From positions 1 to 42,650 of the forward strand of contig DAIDKH010000038.1 in assembly GCA_027450145.1 (NCBI GenBank): 42,650 nucleotides of DNA. The letters are read 5' to 3'. The stretch comes from Chthonomonadaceae bacterium (lineage in GTDB: Bacteria > Armatimonadota > Chthonomonadetes > Chthonomonadales > Chthonomonadaceae). The translations under genes and the position numbers were made by a program. The notes below the pieces were generated by a model. The model was not told where the DNA came from. It made no database searches and saw only the letters and a program-made list of their open reading frames with translations. This document shows, in pieces, positions 9,008-17,368 of the stretch (position 1 is the first letter of the stretch; every line of letters begins with the position of its first letter).

Positions 9008-9036
9008 ATTATGGCACTAGAGGCGATACTTGGCAA
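9008..9036 (-). promoter_or_regulatory. sigma70 promoter of hisF-hisI
   Basis: On the minus strand TTGCCA (9031-9036) and CATAAT (9008-9013) are 17 bases apart, each matching the consensus at five of six positions. The transcript would begin near 9001, leaving a leader of about 27 bases before the hisF GTG. Confidence 0.65.
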
Positions 9037-9152
9037 GTAAAACAAAAGGTCGATACACTATGCAATAGGTGGATGAGAGGTCAGCTAGAGGACTGCGTTG
9101 GCTATTCAGCACATCGCAGACGTCGCCAACTTACCATTTTTAGGGATGATTG

Positions 9153-9181
9153 GCGGGTAAGTCCAAAAAGGTCTTACCCGC
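9153..9181. terminator. hairpin after the GH116 operon
   Basis: A perfect 9-base inverted repeat, GCGGGTAAG (9153-9161) and CTTACCCGC (9173-9181) with an 11-base loop, lies 48 bases downstream of the GH116 gene's stop. No T-run follows on either strand, so it may protect or process the 3' end rather than terminate by itself. Confidence 0.5.
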
Positions 9182-9228
9182 ACTAATTCGTACTACGAGG
9201 GTTAGTACGTACTTTCAAAGCAGTTCAA

Positions 9229-12200
9229 TTACCGCAGTTCGACTCGAAAGTCCGTACTGGTGTGGATCTCGTGAATATCCCCGAGGTTCACAATGCTGGC
9301 TCCATGCGAGTGCATAACCGTTGCTTCATGCCTGTGGCCATTAATCGAAAAGAATGCAGTTTTGTATTGACCACCCAGTGAGAGTGTCTTGAGCGACAGC
9401 CTGCCGAATTTAATCTCTATAGCAGCTGTCAATCCAGTCTCATCAACTTTCTGAGAGAAGGTGCCCCAGCCAACTGCGGTCGTAAAGGGGCAACGGAAAT
9501 CGTGCGGACTTATCATCGGGTGAAACCCTAACAGTCCTTGTTGTGCATTGTGTACGAAACCACAGGCTGAAATGAATGTACCGTAGGACGCCATTGATCG
9601 CGAATAGTGGTCGCTGCACTCTACTTCGTTATAAGGATTACGCCGTGAGGGATGATACCTGTCGTGTATGGCACGGGTAATCGCGAGGCCCTCCTCAACC
9701 ATTCCTTCTGCAACCATATGACTGGCAGCCTGATGCTCAAAACCAGACATACACTCATTGAAATAGCCGTACTGCCAGGCACTTACATCACCAAATTCAT
9801 CCTTAACGCCTTGCGGATTTGTCGCCATAATGAGGCCACCATCACCTTCCAAAGCGTACAGCCGTCCCTCTGTGTTCTTTCTTCTAAACGGACCGACATC
9901 GGGGGCGAAGTTATACGTGTACAATGAACGGAGCGCGGAAAGCGTCTTTTCCTTGTCTAGCACACGGCCAATACCCGCTTGCCAGGCCCAACTTTGCCCC
10001 ATTACCTGGTCGATGTGGCAGCCACCATAGGTGCCCAGAGCACCAAAATGCGCCGGATCATGAAGCTGAATAAAATACTGACCGTTGAAGAGGCGAGTCT
10101 CAATAGCTGCGCGGCTCTGTTCATGCAGGCGCTTGCACCGTACGGCAAATTCGGTGTCACCCACAACGGTTGCCATCTCATGACAGGCGGCGAGAGCGGC
10201 ACTGTAAAGGCCGCTTATCCACGCAATTTCACCGTACCAATCTGCATCCAGCGTGTTAGGTTGGGGGCCATCAAGCAGGCCGTCCTGATTGCTGTCATGT
10301 TGAATAAGGTACTCCATTGCCTTCCTCAACCGAAGCCAAATTCGCTGGAGGAAACCACGATCGAGGGTCATCGTATATTCTCTGTATGTGCCCAATATCC
10401 GACCTGCCTGACCGTCTACCGCTGGACCGGTACCTTCACCTCGATACCCAATGATGCCAGTTTGCGGGTAGAACGCCACACCTAAATCAACAAACTCGCG
10501 AAGGTGCCGTTCAATGTCCGGAAACAGCCTGGCAGGAGCCTGGGCATATTGCCATACGTGTGTACAGGTTCCCTCGCAACAGCCTACGCCTTCCCATGCC
10601 CAGAAACGACCGCTGCCAAAGCGATGACTGGTACTCGTGGCCAGGATTGACGTATTTGCCATGGTACGGTCTAGAAACCAGTAAGGTAGAGTGGAGTCGT
10701 ACCATGTGTCCCGCCACAGAATCGTGGTGTGCTTAAGCTTTGCGTAGTTGGCGCCTGCATAATTCAAAACCTCTGCCGCCGAAGCGAATCGCTCGCCGTA
10801 CCACGGTCCGGTAATGGCGTCGGGGCAGGGAACGTTGCAGTTGGGAAAGTGCCATCCAATGAGAAACGTCAACTTGACATGTTCACCTGCGCCAAGCTTG
10901 ACTTCACGGCCTATAGAGCCGACCATCGGTTCACCGGCATCCTGGGTGGCCGTGTTAGCAACATTGCCCGTAAATAGGGCTGTAGGTTCGTCGTTTGGGC
11001 GGCAGGTTCCACCCTGCAGAAGGGCAAACGCCATGGTGCCGTAGTCTACCTCGGCCCTAATTCCCTCTTGCAGTCCTGGTCTGTCCGTCTGTATGATGTG
11101 AGAAACACCAACGTTTCCCCAGGGACCCGTGCCTTGATCATAGACCTCAATAGTAGCCTCTTTGCCAACATACTGCGCAGCGGCAAAGGTAACTAATCGC
11201 ATTAAATTGCTGTTGGTGCCCGATGCCTGAAACACCTGTTGGCCCCCGACAGTGATTCGTACACCTTCGGTTTTCGAATCCGAACCTCCGCCCACGTAAA
11301 ACTGGATGTAGTTGCGCTGAATGGTAAAAGGCGGGCTTGTTAACGTGCCCACGGCACTGTCCCGTTGACCAGCATCCGTTCCTGGCGCCGAGGCATGACT
11401 ATTTACTACTCGGTCTCCCAGACCGCCAAGGTCACCCATGTAAGATGGAGCAGCGGAGCGAAGAACGGGTCCCGTGCCGAAGGCATTACCGGTCACCTTC
11501 CACGGAGAGTAGTCGGCACGTTGAAAGTCATCAATGATCACATTGGGACGGGGTGAACTATCTGGCGCGGCAGGCACTGCGCTAAAATGAATCATTGCGG
11601 ACGAGTTGTCCGTGGTGCAGTCTGCTCTTCTGGTCAACAGTGACGGTATGGCGCTGTGAATACAGACGGCATTCTGCAGCCACCCACCAAAAAACGCTTC
11701 GACATCCGCACTGCTGTGATTTGTGAGCGTCCACTCACATACAGTCATGGGTAGTGCCGAATTTTCAGTATCCAGCGGGCAGAACGGTGAAAACGACGTG
11801 AGTTGCGCAGAGATTGGTGAATTCGTGTCAGTGTAATTAACAGTCGCGACAGGATACTCGCCGCGAAAGGTCACATTTTGCCAGCCAGTCGCATCCATGT
11901 TACGAACATGGTTGCCAATTTTTAGAGCGAATCCCTGTTGAACTGGTGACTGCGCCTGCAATGGATGGGCGTAGTTGGCGCCGCCGGTTGCATTGACGTG
12001 AAACTCCTTGCCGAAGGCCGTACAGTCTACAGTCCGAGGCGAGATACCAAGGCGTGACTCGTTGAATATGCCCCAATACCACAACTTGCCGTCACCGCTT
12101 AGGTAGAGCGTGCCAGCAAACAGACCGCCAACTGGCATACCGATATAGCGAAGCTCGCCTCGCGCTTTACTGTAAATTTCTGGTTCACCGCGTGTTGTTA

Positions 12201-12399
12201 GCGATTTAACCCATTCTGGATTGAGATGCTTCTGCGGAGGTACCAATGTAGCGAACTCCTTGGTCTCAAAGGGACCAGCAAAAGCAGCTCGTGGTTCCAA
12301 TGTAGCGGCTGCAATGGTACCCGTGCAGCCAATGATAAAGTTGCGTCTGCTTACCTTGCCGACGCTGCGTGATTTGTTGACGCCTGCAGTACCTGCCAT
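9229..12399 (-). CDS. GH116-family glycosidase (glucosylceramidase/beta-glucosidase-like), secreted
   Basis: This 1056-residue protein starts with a twin-arginine signal: SRRNF at residues 17-21, a hydrophobic run and cleavage near AFAG. Residues about 80-275 and 440-540 form the N-terminal beta domain of GH116 (GMPVGGLFAGTLYLSGDGKL). Residues about 285-440 are an inserted beta-sandwich like that of GH32 levanases (GTAFGTGP-type start, then GTLTSPPFTI and YIQFYVGGGSD). Residues about 565-1010 are the (alpha/alpha)6 catalytic domain. Glu603 in WEGVGCCEG is the best candidate nucleophile, with Glu609 as alternative. Asp718 in NTLDADWYG is the candidate acid/base. GGAGGT lies 6 bases before the ATG. 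It is downstream of, and 29 bases from, the GH116-like gene at 12429. The natural substrate is probably a plant beta-glucoside or xyloside; this is inference. Confidence 0.85.
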   Translation of the reverse strand: MAGTAGVNKSRSVGKVSRRNFIIGCTGTIAAATLEPRAAFAGPFETKEFATLVPPQKHLNPEWVKSLTTRGEPEIYSKARGELRYIGMPVGGLFAGTLYLSGDGKLWYWGIFNESRLGISPRTVDCTAFGKEFHVNATGGANYAHPLQAQSPVQQGFALKIGNHVRNMDATGWQNVTFRGEYPVATVNYTDTNSPISAQLTSFSPFCPLDTENSALPMTVCEWTLTNHSSADVEAFFGGWLQNAVCIHSAIPSLLTRRADCTTDNSSAMIHFSAVPAAPDSSPRPNVIIDDFQRADYSPWKVTGNAFGTGPVLRSAAPSYMGDLGGLGDRVVNSHASAPGTDAGQRDSAVGTLTSPPFTIQRNYIQFYVGGGSDSKTEGVRITVGGQQVFQASGTNSNLMRLVTFAAAQYVGKEATIEVYDQGTGPWGNVGVSHIIQTDRPGLQEGIRAEVDYGTMAFALLQGGTCRPNDEPTALFTGNVANTATQDAGEPMVGSIGREVKLGAGEHVKLTFLIGWHFPNCNVPCPDAITGPWYGERFASAAEVLNYAGANYAKLKHTTILWRDTWYDSTLPYWFLDRTMANTSILATSTSHRFGSGRFWAWEGVGCCEGTCTHVWQYAQAPARLFPDIERHLREFVDLGVAFYPQTGIIGYRGEGTGPAVDGQAGRILGTYREYTMTLDRGFLQRIWLRLRKAMEYLIQHDSNQDGLLDGPQPNTLDADWYGEIAWISGLYSAALAACHEMATVVGDTEFAVRCKRLHEQSRAAIETRLFNGQYFIQLHDPAHFGALGTYGGCHIDQVMGQSWAWQAGIGRVLDKEKTLSALRSLYTYNFAPDVGPFRRKNTEGRLYALEGDGGLIMATNPQGVKDEFGDVSAWQYGYFNECMSGFEHQAASHMVAEGMVEEGLAITRAIHDRYHPSRRNPYNEVECSDHYSRSMASYGTFISACGFVHNAQQGLLGFHPMISPHDFRCPFTTAVGWGTFSQKVDETGLTAAIEIKFGRLSLKTLSLGGQYKTAFFSINGHRHEATVMHSHGASIVNLGDIHEIHTSTDFRVELR

Positions 12400-12428
12400 C
12401 AGAAGACCTCCGCATTTAATGTGAAGAA

Positions 12429-14438
12429 TTACCGAACAGTGATGTGCAATACATCGCCCACTTGCAACCGTAGTTTTGGCGTAGGTGTCAGTTTGAACAG
12501 GCCATTGGGTAAAACCACAGACGTAAAGCCCACTGGCTCGTCTCCAACTCGCATAAATACCTGCGGATGTGGCGGTGTAAAGCCCGCAGGATAAGGTGGT
12601 GTACCCGGGATTGTAACCTCGTTCACGGTGAAAGCCGTACCTTTAGATTTAAAAAGGCCGGTGATATCGGTGAATGCAAACTGCCGCTCTAACGAGATAT
12701 CAAGGAGACCTCCATGTGCGGTGGGCCGGTAATCTGTGGTGAGCAACAGGGATGGCAGAAATATTGGGGAACGCATGGATCGCCATGTGCCGGGTATAGT
12801 CGGCCGGACGGCCAATGTGCCGTTTAGCGCGTTGAGCTGAAATCCAGAAACAACATATTGTGCGTTCCATACCGCTGAGTCGCGCCAACCGTTGCTACTA
12901 AATCCAGAAGCCAACTCGTTCAAACCGGCCTCCGGCAGTCCACTTAAAATCATGGCGAGCGACACTGGTGTCGATTTTGCCGTGTGCCCGTTAGGCGCGT
13001 CCGCTGAAGACTGCACGTTTACCGGAATGGCTGCAAGGAATGCCAGCACGCGTACAGATGCGCCAACCTCACTACGGGCTTGTGAATGTGTGAACGTCAG
13101 GCCAGTGATAGGCATCTTGGTACCCTCACAAATTGCCTGAATGCGAGCGAGGCACTGTCCTGCTAACTGATAAAGGGCATCATCACCATGAAACGACGAT
13201 AAAAGATTTTGTAATTTTGGCAATAACGGTCGCAGCCAATCAACATTACCCGTCCAAAGCACATACTGGTAGGCCTCAACTATGGCTGCCACGGAATTGT
13301 TAGACTGCTTCAACGTTGCTGCTGCGTGACGAGGAAAGAAGCTAAGGAGCATGGGCCAGGCGAGTAGGCGCTTACAGATCGACGGTGCGGACGCGTTCGA
13401 CAAGTGTCGAAAGTGGAATACTCCGTCATGATCAAGCGTCGTTCGTGAAATGAGCGGGACCGCCGCCTGAATCACGTCAGATTTAACTGTTTCTGGCAGG
13501 TTAGAAAACAGTACCTGATACTGCCAATCGCGGGTAAGCACGTGCAGTGGCAGCCAGTTTTTCGCAAGGCGTTCAGCGGCCTCTGAAGATGAAGCCGCGA
13601 CCACCTGGTAATAGTGCTTATTCTGTACACTAGAGTTGTACATTGCAATTGCAAAGGGGATGACTGCCTGGTCACCAGGCTGAAGCGTGAATTTCACGCA
13701 TATGGCCGCCGCGGTAGCGCCACTCGATAGCTTTGATGCTGTAAGGCTACCGTATTGAACAAGATCCTGCCACCATGGAGGTAAGTCATTACCGGGCTGC
13801 CAAGTCGTGGTGGTAACCGTCGATTCGGGATGGCGTGGCTCTACGGCTATCGTTACATTGTTGGAAGACGATTTGCTGGCAAGCGTTACGCCAAATGACC
13901 CCGGCGGGTAGGTGGGTGTCTCTGTCTCCGCCTTCTGGAAAAGTGACGGAGGGGCTTGCCATGAGAGCACTGCGGAAATCGTCACAGGTTTACTAAGAGT
14001 ATTAGAAAAGCGATAAACGAGGTCGAAACCTGGCAGCGCGCAATCTGGCAGCTGATGTGGAATGAGCGGAGAAAAGGCTAACACCGATATGTCGGCGCCC
14101 ATCCGTCCATCGGTCACGCCAAACTGTGCCTGCGGAAATTCGCGTGTATAGAGCAGGCTGGAAACCACAGGCGACTTCATGGATGCACCGCTTTGCAGCA
14201 GTCTGGTTTCTACTCGGCCCTCAACATCCGTTCGAACGGCCATGAAGCTACCCGGCAGTGGCTCCGAATGATCCCCGCAGTAGCTGAATTTGCCATTCGC
14301 TCCCAAAATCACATAGCTGCCAGCGCCAACGCCACCAAGAACCAGTGACGAACCTCGTGCGACTGCATCGGCTGCTCTCACTCTGGCGCCCATACAAAGA
14401 AGGACAGCCATGCAAATGGCCATGAACAAAGATTTCAT
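12429..14438 (-). CDS. GH116-like secreted protein lacking catalytic residues
   Basis: This 669-residue protein has a Sec signal peptide (about 1-22) and the same opening as GH116 proteins: LVLGGVGAGSYVILGANGKF, then a beta domain with ISVLAFSPLIPHQLPD and VYRFSNTLSKPVTI. The helical part is shorter. Residues 339-369 align without gaps with residues 597-627 of the neighbouring enzyme (both begin G-x-F and end F-P), but the two Glu positions of the neighbour are His345 and Ala351 here. I also find no counterpart of the acid/base Asp motif. A non-catalytic, perhaps binding or regulatory, role is inferred. No ribosome binding site precedes the ATG. It is the first gene of the operon. Confidence 0.75.
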   Translation of the reverse strand: MKSLFMAICMAVLLCMGARVRAADAVARGSSLVLGGVGAGSYVILGANGKFSYCGDHSEPLPGSFMAVRTDVEGRVETRLLQSGASMKSPVVSSLLYTREFPQAQFGVTDGRMGADISVLAFSPLIPHQLPDCALPGFDLVYRFSNTLSKPVTISAVLSWQAPPSLFQKAETETPTYPPGSFGVTLASKSSSNNVTIAVEPRHPESTVTTTTWQPGNDLPPWWQDLVQYGSLTASKLSSGATAAAICVKFTLQPGDQAVIPFAIAMYNSSVQNKHYYQVVAASSSEAAERLAKNWLPLHVLTRDWQYQVLFSNLPETVKSDVIQAAVPLISRTTLDHDGVFHFRHLSNASAPSICKRLLAWPMLLSFFPRHAAATLKQSNNSVAAIVEAYQYVLWTGNVDWLRPLLPKLQNLLSSFHGDDALYQLAGQCLARIQAICEGTKMPITGLTFTHSQARSEVGASVRVLAFLAAIPVNVQSSADAPNGHTAKSTPVSLAMILSGLPEAGLNELASGFSSNGWRDSAVWNAQYVVSGFQLNALNGTLAVRPTIPGTWRSMRSPIFLPSLLLTTDYRPTAHGGLLDISLERQFAFTDITGLFKSKGTAFTVNEVTIPGTPPYPAGFTPPHPQVFMRVGDEPVGFTSVVLPNGLFKLTPTPKLRLQVGDVLHITVR

Positions 14439-14560
14439 AGTGATTAGTTATTCAGGTTGCTTGCCATTCCCTGCATACCTCGCAAAAATACGTGTTGATG
14501 GTATGCGGTAACGCCGACAATGAAATTGGATCATTCATTTAGAAAGGAGGTACATGACAC
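14439..14560. promoter_or_regulatory. divergent promoter region between the GH116 operon and fliK
   Basis: The 122 bases must hold promoters for both directions. An inverted repeat GCATACC (14473-14479) and GGTATGC (14500-14506) is a candidate operator. GCCGACAA at 14513-14520 differs by one base from the -10 element of flagellar sigma28 promoters, but no TAAA element lies at the expected distance. The ribosome binding site of fliK, AAGGAGG, is at 14544-14550. Confidence 0.35.
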
Positions 14561-16375
14561 TTGCCAGTTGCAATTCCTGCAGCACCGCCGCCGATGCCAG
14601 ACAGCTCTCCACCGCCGGCTACGGCTGCATCCAGCCCAAGTGATTCGTCAGCATCTTTCAACAGCATGCTGCAGAATGGTATGGCAGCCAATTCGCCAGC
14701 CACAACCTCAACATCGTCAAACGGTCAACAAGATCCGGCGCCACCAAGTGCCGCCTCAGGTGCTCCTGCACCAAATACAGGGGGTAGCTCCAATTCGTCC
14801 GAGTACAGCGCCGCAACGCATCAGTACAGTAACAGCGGTGGTTCGTCAAACACTCCCTTGTCGCCGCCTGCATCCAACGCACATGCTGGCCCGTCAAAGC
14901 CAACAGTAGTACCACCGGTTGCGCCCACTACCGCAGAAATGTCGATATTAGCCGCCGCAATCGTTCCTCTTCAACAGGTTTCTACGCAAGTTGTTCATTC
15001 TGTTCCGTCTCCCGGAGGTAGTGCGACTCCGTCCGGTACTTCGGCACCGGCGGCGCACACATCCGCCACTACAACTGCCTCCGTGGACTCTGTAGCTGTC
15101 GCGAAGAACGTCAGTACAGGAGCGGTGCAGGTTACGACGACAACCCCTTTATCGGTTCCTACGATTAAAGTGGACGTTCCTGCAAATAACAGTGTAGTGA
15201 GCGGTATGCCAGCATCACAAAATACTGTGAGCACTGCAACCGGAACCGCGCAATCAGTACAACAACCTACAGGTGAGCAGCCAATCGTTGTAGCAAGCGT
15301 AACTCCATCGGCGAAGAGTTTGAAGGCCCTGCAGTCGATGGTGACATCAATTCAAGGTGGAAACACGCCAACAACAACGCAGGTAGTACCTAATTCAGGC
15401 AGCAGCGCTCAGATGCTGATGAACCATGTTAGCAGGGCATTAACGCTGCAACAACTGCCTAAACAGCCGGTTCCAAGCGCCGCATCTGCTTCTGGTGAAG
15501 GTACGGTACTGCCCCCAATCACTTTCAGCAAGGGCACGCCTATTTCGGTTCCTGTTGGTATTGCGCCACCAATGACCGCGGCCGCTGATCAGCAGGGATC
15601 TGCCAATGCAATCAACGGATCCGACCATACCGAAGTAGCAGGTACCGCCGACCTAAATGTTGGGACAGGTGGAACGCCTGCCGGCTTGGTGGGCGTTGCA
15701 ACTGCGAAGCCAGGCAGCCAGACAAACGGGGATGGGTCAGGCACAACTGGAGGCGGGGGACAGGGCCAAACAGCCAATCAGGGCCGTGATCCGGGTGGCA
15801 ACTTGCCGCAGAGCACCAACGTTGTGGCGTTGGGGCAGAACGGATCGACCACAACCCCAGGTGCGGTGTCTGCTACGGCCAGCGCGAACGCGACTACTTT
15901 GCAAGACCAGACTGCCGCACGAATTGCTGTAGCAAACCAGGTCGCTAATCAAATTGAGAGCCAGCGGCTGCAAAATGGCAATGGTCGGTTTGTGGTCAAT
16001 CTTCATCCCGCCGAACTGGGGAATGTGCAGGTTACTGTAAGCCAGAGCAAGGGCGTGATATCGGCACGACTCGTTGCAGAAACTTCTCAGGCACAGCACG
16101 CGCTGGAAAGCGGTAGGCAGCACCTATCGCAGGCCTTCGAACACAGGGGAATCAAGCTGCAGTCGCTTCAAATCTCAATGAACTCAGGGGGCGCCGGTCG
16201 TCAAGGAAATCCATTCCAAGCGCAAAACCAGTCAAATTTCGTAAGGACCACGCAATCTGGGCGTAATTCCTCCTTAGCTAATCAACCAATACCTGAAGAG
16301 GTAAGTGCAGGAATACCGATAAGATCAATAGGTTCCGTTGTAGGTTCCAATGCCATGCTCGATTATCGCGCATGA
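14561..16375 (+). CDS. fliK: flagellar hook-length control protein
   Basis: FliK is the secreted ruler that fixes hook length and switches export specificity. The 604-residue protein has a long low-complexity region rich in Ser, Thr, Pro, Ala and Gln (about 1-440). This is followed by the globular C-terminal hook-length domain at about 455-545, including FVVNLHPAELGNVQVTVSQS, then ALESGRQHLSQAFEHRGIKL. The start is a TTG with AAGGAGG 10 bases upstream. An ATG at 14554 in another frame, 3 bases from the same site, opens only a 29-codon reading frame. It is the first gene of flagellar block I, 17 bases before flgD. Confidence 0.9.
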   Translation: MPVAIPAAPPPMPDSSPPPATAASSPSDSSASFNSMLQNGMAANSPATTSTSSNGQQDPAPPSAASGAPAPNTGGSSNSSEYSAATHQYSNSGGSSNTPLSPPASNAHAGPSKPTVVPPVAPTTAEMSILAAAIVPLQQVSTQVVHSVPSPGGSATPSGTSAPAAHTSATTTASVDSVAVAKNVSTGAVQVTTTTPLSVPTIKVDVPANNSVVSGMPASQNTVSTATGTAQSVQQPTGEQPIVVASVTPSAKSLKALQSMVTSIQGGNTPTTTQVVPNSGSSAQMLMNHVSRALTLQQLPKQPVPSAASASGEGTVLPPITFSKGTPISVPVGIAPPMTAAADQQGSANAINGSDHTEVAGTADLNVGTGGTPAGLVGVATAKPGSQTNGDGSGTTGGGGQGQTANQGRDPGGNLPQSTNVVALGQNGSTTTPGAVSATASANATTLQDQTAARIAVANQVANQIESQRLQNGNGRFVVNLHPAELGNVQVTVSQSKGVISARLVAETSQAQHALESGRQHLSQAFEHRGIKLQSLQISMNSGGAGRQGNPFQAQNQSNFVRTTQSGRNSSLANQPIPEEVSAGIPIRSIGSVVGSNAMLDYRA

Positions 16376-16392
16376 AATCAGGAGGTAAATGA

Positions 16393-16803
16393 GTGAGTAC
16401 AAACAGCATAACCGGCCCCAGTTCTGCAGGTTCTGCAACTGGCGCTGCGACTCAACAGGTTCTTAACAACCAGAGTCTGAACGAACAGGCATTCCTGCAA
16501 CTCCTTAGTACGCAGCTTGCCAATCAGGACCCAACTCAACCGCAGGACCAGAGCCAGATGCTCGCCCAGCTTGCCCAGTTCTCCACCGTGGATGGTGTGA
16601 ACAATATGGCCACAGGACAGAGCCGTCTGCAAGCGCAGAACCTGCTGGGACATCAGGTGGATGCACTCGTGGTGAGCGGCAATACTTCCACTCCAGTGAC
16701 TGGCAAGGTAACGAGCGTATCGTGGAACGGAAGTACCACAAATGTCAGCCTGGACAACGGCAGCACCATTACGCTCGATCAGATTACACAGGTTCTGCCC
16801 TGA
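16393..16803 (+). CDS. flgD: flagellar hook-capping protein
   Basis: FlgD caps the growing hook and is needed for FlgE assembly. Residues 28-65 carry the conserved N-terminal signature LNEQAFLQLLSTQLANQDPT followed by QMLAQLAQFSTVDGV. The C-terminal 50 residues form a short SH3-like strand region (TGKVTSVSWNGSTTNVSLDN). At 136 residues it is the short form, lacking the larger Ig-like domains of the enterobacterial protein. The GTG start has GGAGG 7 bases upstream. Confidence 0.93.
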   Translation: MSTNSITGPSSAGSATGAATQQVLNNQSLNEQAFLQLLSTQLANQDPTQPQDQSQMLAQLAQFSTVDGVNNMATGQSRLQAQNLLGHQVDALVVSGNTSTPVTGKVTSVSWNGSTTNVSLDNGSTITLDQITQVLP

Positions 16804-16827
16804 TCACCAACGATAGGATTTACAGGG

Positions 16828-17265
16828 ATGATTGACCCAACTCTCGCTGGCATAGCCCCGGTTACACCGGCTAACCCAATAACAGAGGCGCAATCCGCAA
16901 CACGGGCCGCTAATACCGCCGCCTCGGCATCGCAGCCAACATTCGCTGAGATACTCAGGGCACAGCAGGGCATTGCCGCGCCGGCATCTGCGCCATTAGA
17001 TCCATCGTCCAGTGGCTTACGCTTTTCAGCACACGCACAAACCAGGCTTCAATCCAGACGAATCACGCTGGACGCAAGTCACTTGCAGAGGCTTCAGGGG
17101 GCGGTGCAGCGCGCAGCAGGCAAAGGCTCTAAGGACGCGCTGGTGTTAATGGACAACATGGCGATGGTTGTGAGCGTCAAGAACCGCACCGTGGTAACTG
17201 TGGTCGATAGTGACAACATGAAAGAAAATGTATTCACCAACATCGATAGCGCGGTGATTGCATAG
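16828..17265 (+). CDS. flagellar operon protein of the TIGR02530 type
   Basis: This 145-residue protein has a variable Ala-rich N-terminus and a conserved C-terminal half: LRFSAHAQTRLQSRRITL, a helix, KDALVLMDNMAMVVSVKNRT and VVTVVD. That is the signature of the small protein usually coded between flgD and flgE in Firmicutes and related phyla, including the 'SxHAxxRLxxR' start. Its role is not settled; it is thought to act in hook assembly. Gene order here (flgD, this gene, flgE, flbD) is the usual one. CAGGG precedes the ATG. Confidence 0.85.
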   Translation: MIDPTLAGIAPVTPANPITEAQSATRAANTAASASQPTFAEILRAQQGIAAPASAPLDPSSSGLRFSAHAQTRLQSRRITLDASHLQRLQGAVQRAAGKGSKDALVLMDNMAMVVSVKNRTVVTVVDSDNMKENVFTNIDSAVIA

Positions 17266-17279
17266 GTTTAAGGATACAA

Positions 17280-17305
17280 CAGGCTGGACCGCTTGCGGAA
17301 GCCTG
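17280..17305 (+). ncRNA. structured element A in the flgE leader
   Basis: Outer stem CAGGC (17280-17284) with GCCTG (17301-17305) encloses an internal loop TGGA on one side and AA on the other, then an inner stem CCGC with GCGG (17289-17298), which as CCG-CTTG-CGG makes a tetraloop hairpin. The same layout recurs before flgG at 36103-36137. Confidence 0.45.
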
Positions 17306-17312
17306 GCAACAG

Positions 17313-17344
17313 GCTGAGCCATTGATCGATTGATATGGCTCAGC
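17313..17344 (+). promoter_or_regulatory. hairpin before the flgE ribosome binding site
   Basis: A perfect 9-base stem, GCTGAGCCA (17313-17321) with TGGCTCAGC (17336-17344), ends about 9 bases before the flgE Shine-Dalgarno GGAGG near 17354-17358. No T-run follows, so it is not an ordinary terminator. Confidence 0.5.
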
Positions 17345-17368
17345 ACTCAACATGGAGGTTTGTACAAC

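Noticed and set aside
8528-9040. Open frame of 170 codons on the plus strand over hisF.
   Set aside because: It is antisense to hisF, whose family motifs are unmistakable, and it has no ribosome binding site or protein-family character.
9979-10485. Open frame of 168 codons on the plus strand.
   Set aside because: It is antisense to the GH116 catalytic domain, which is clearly coding.
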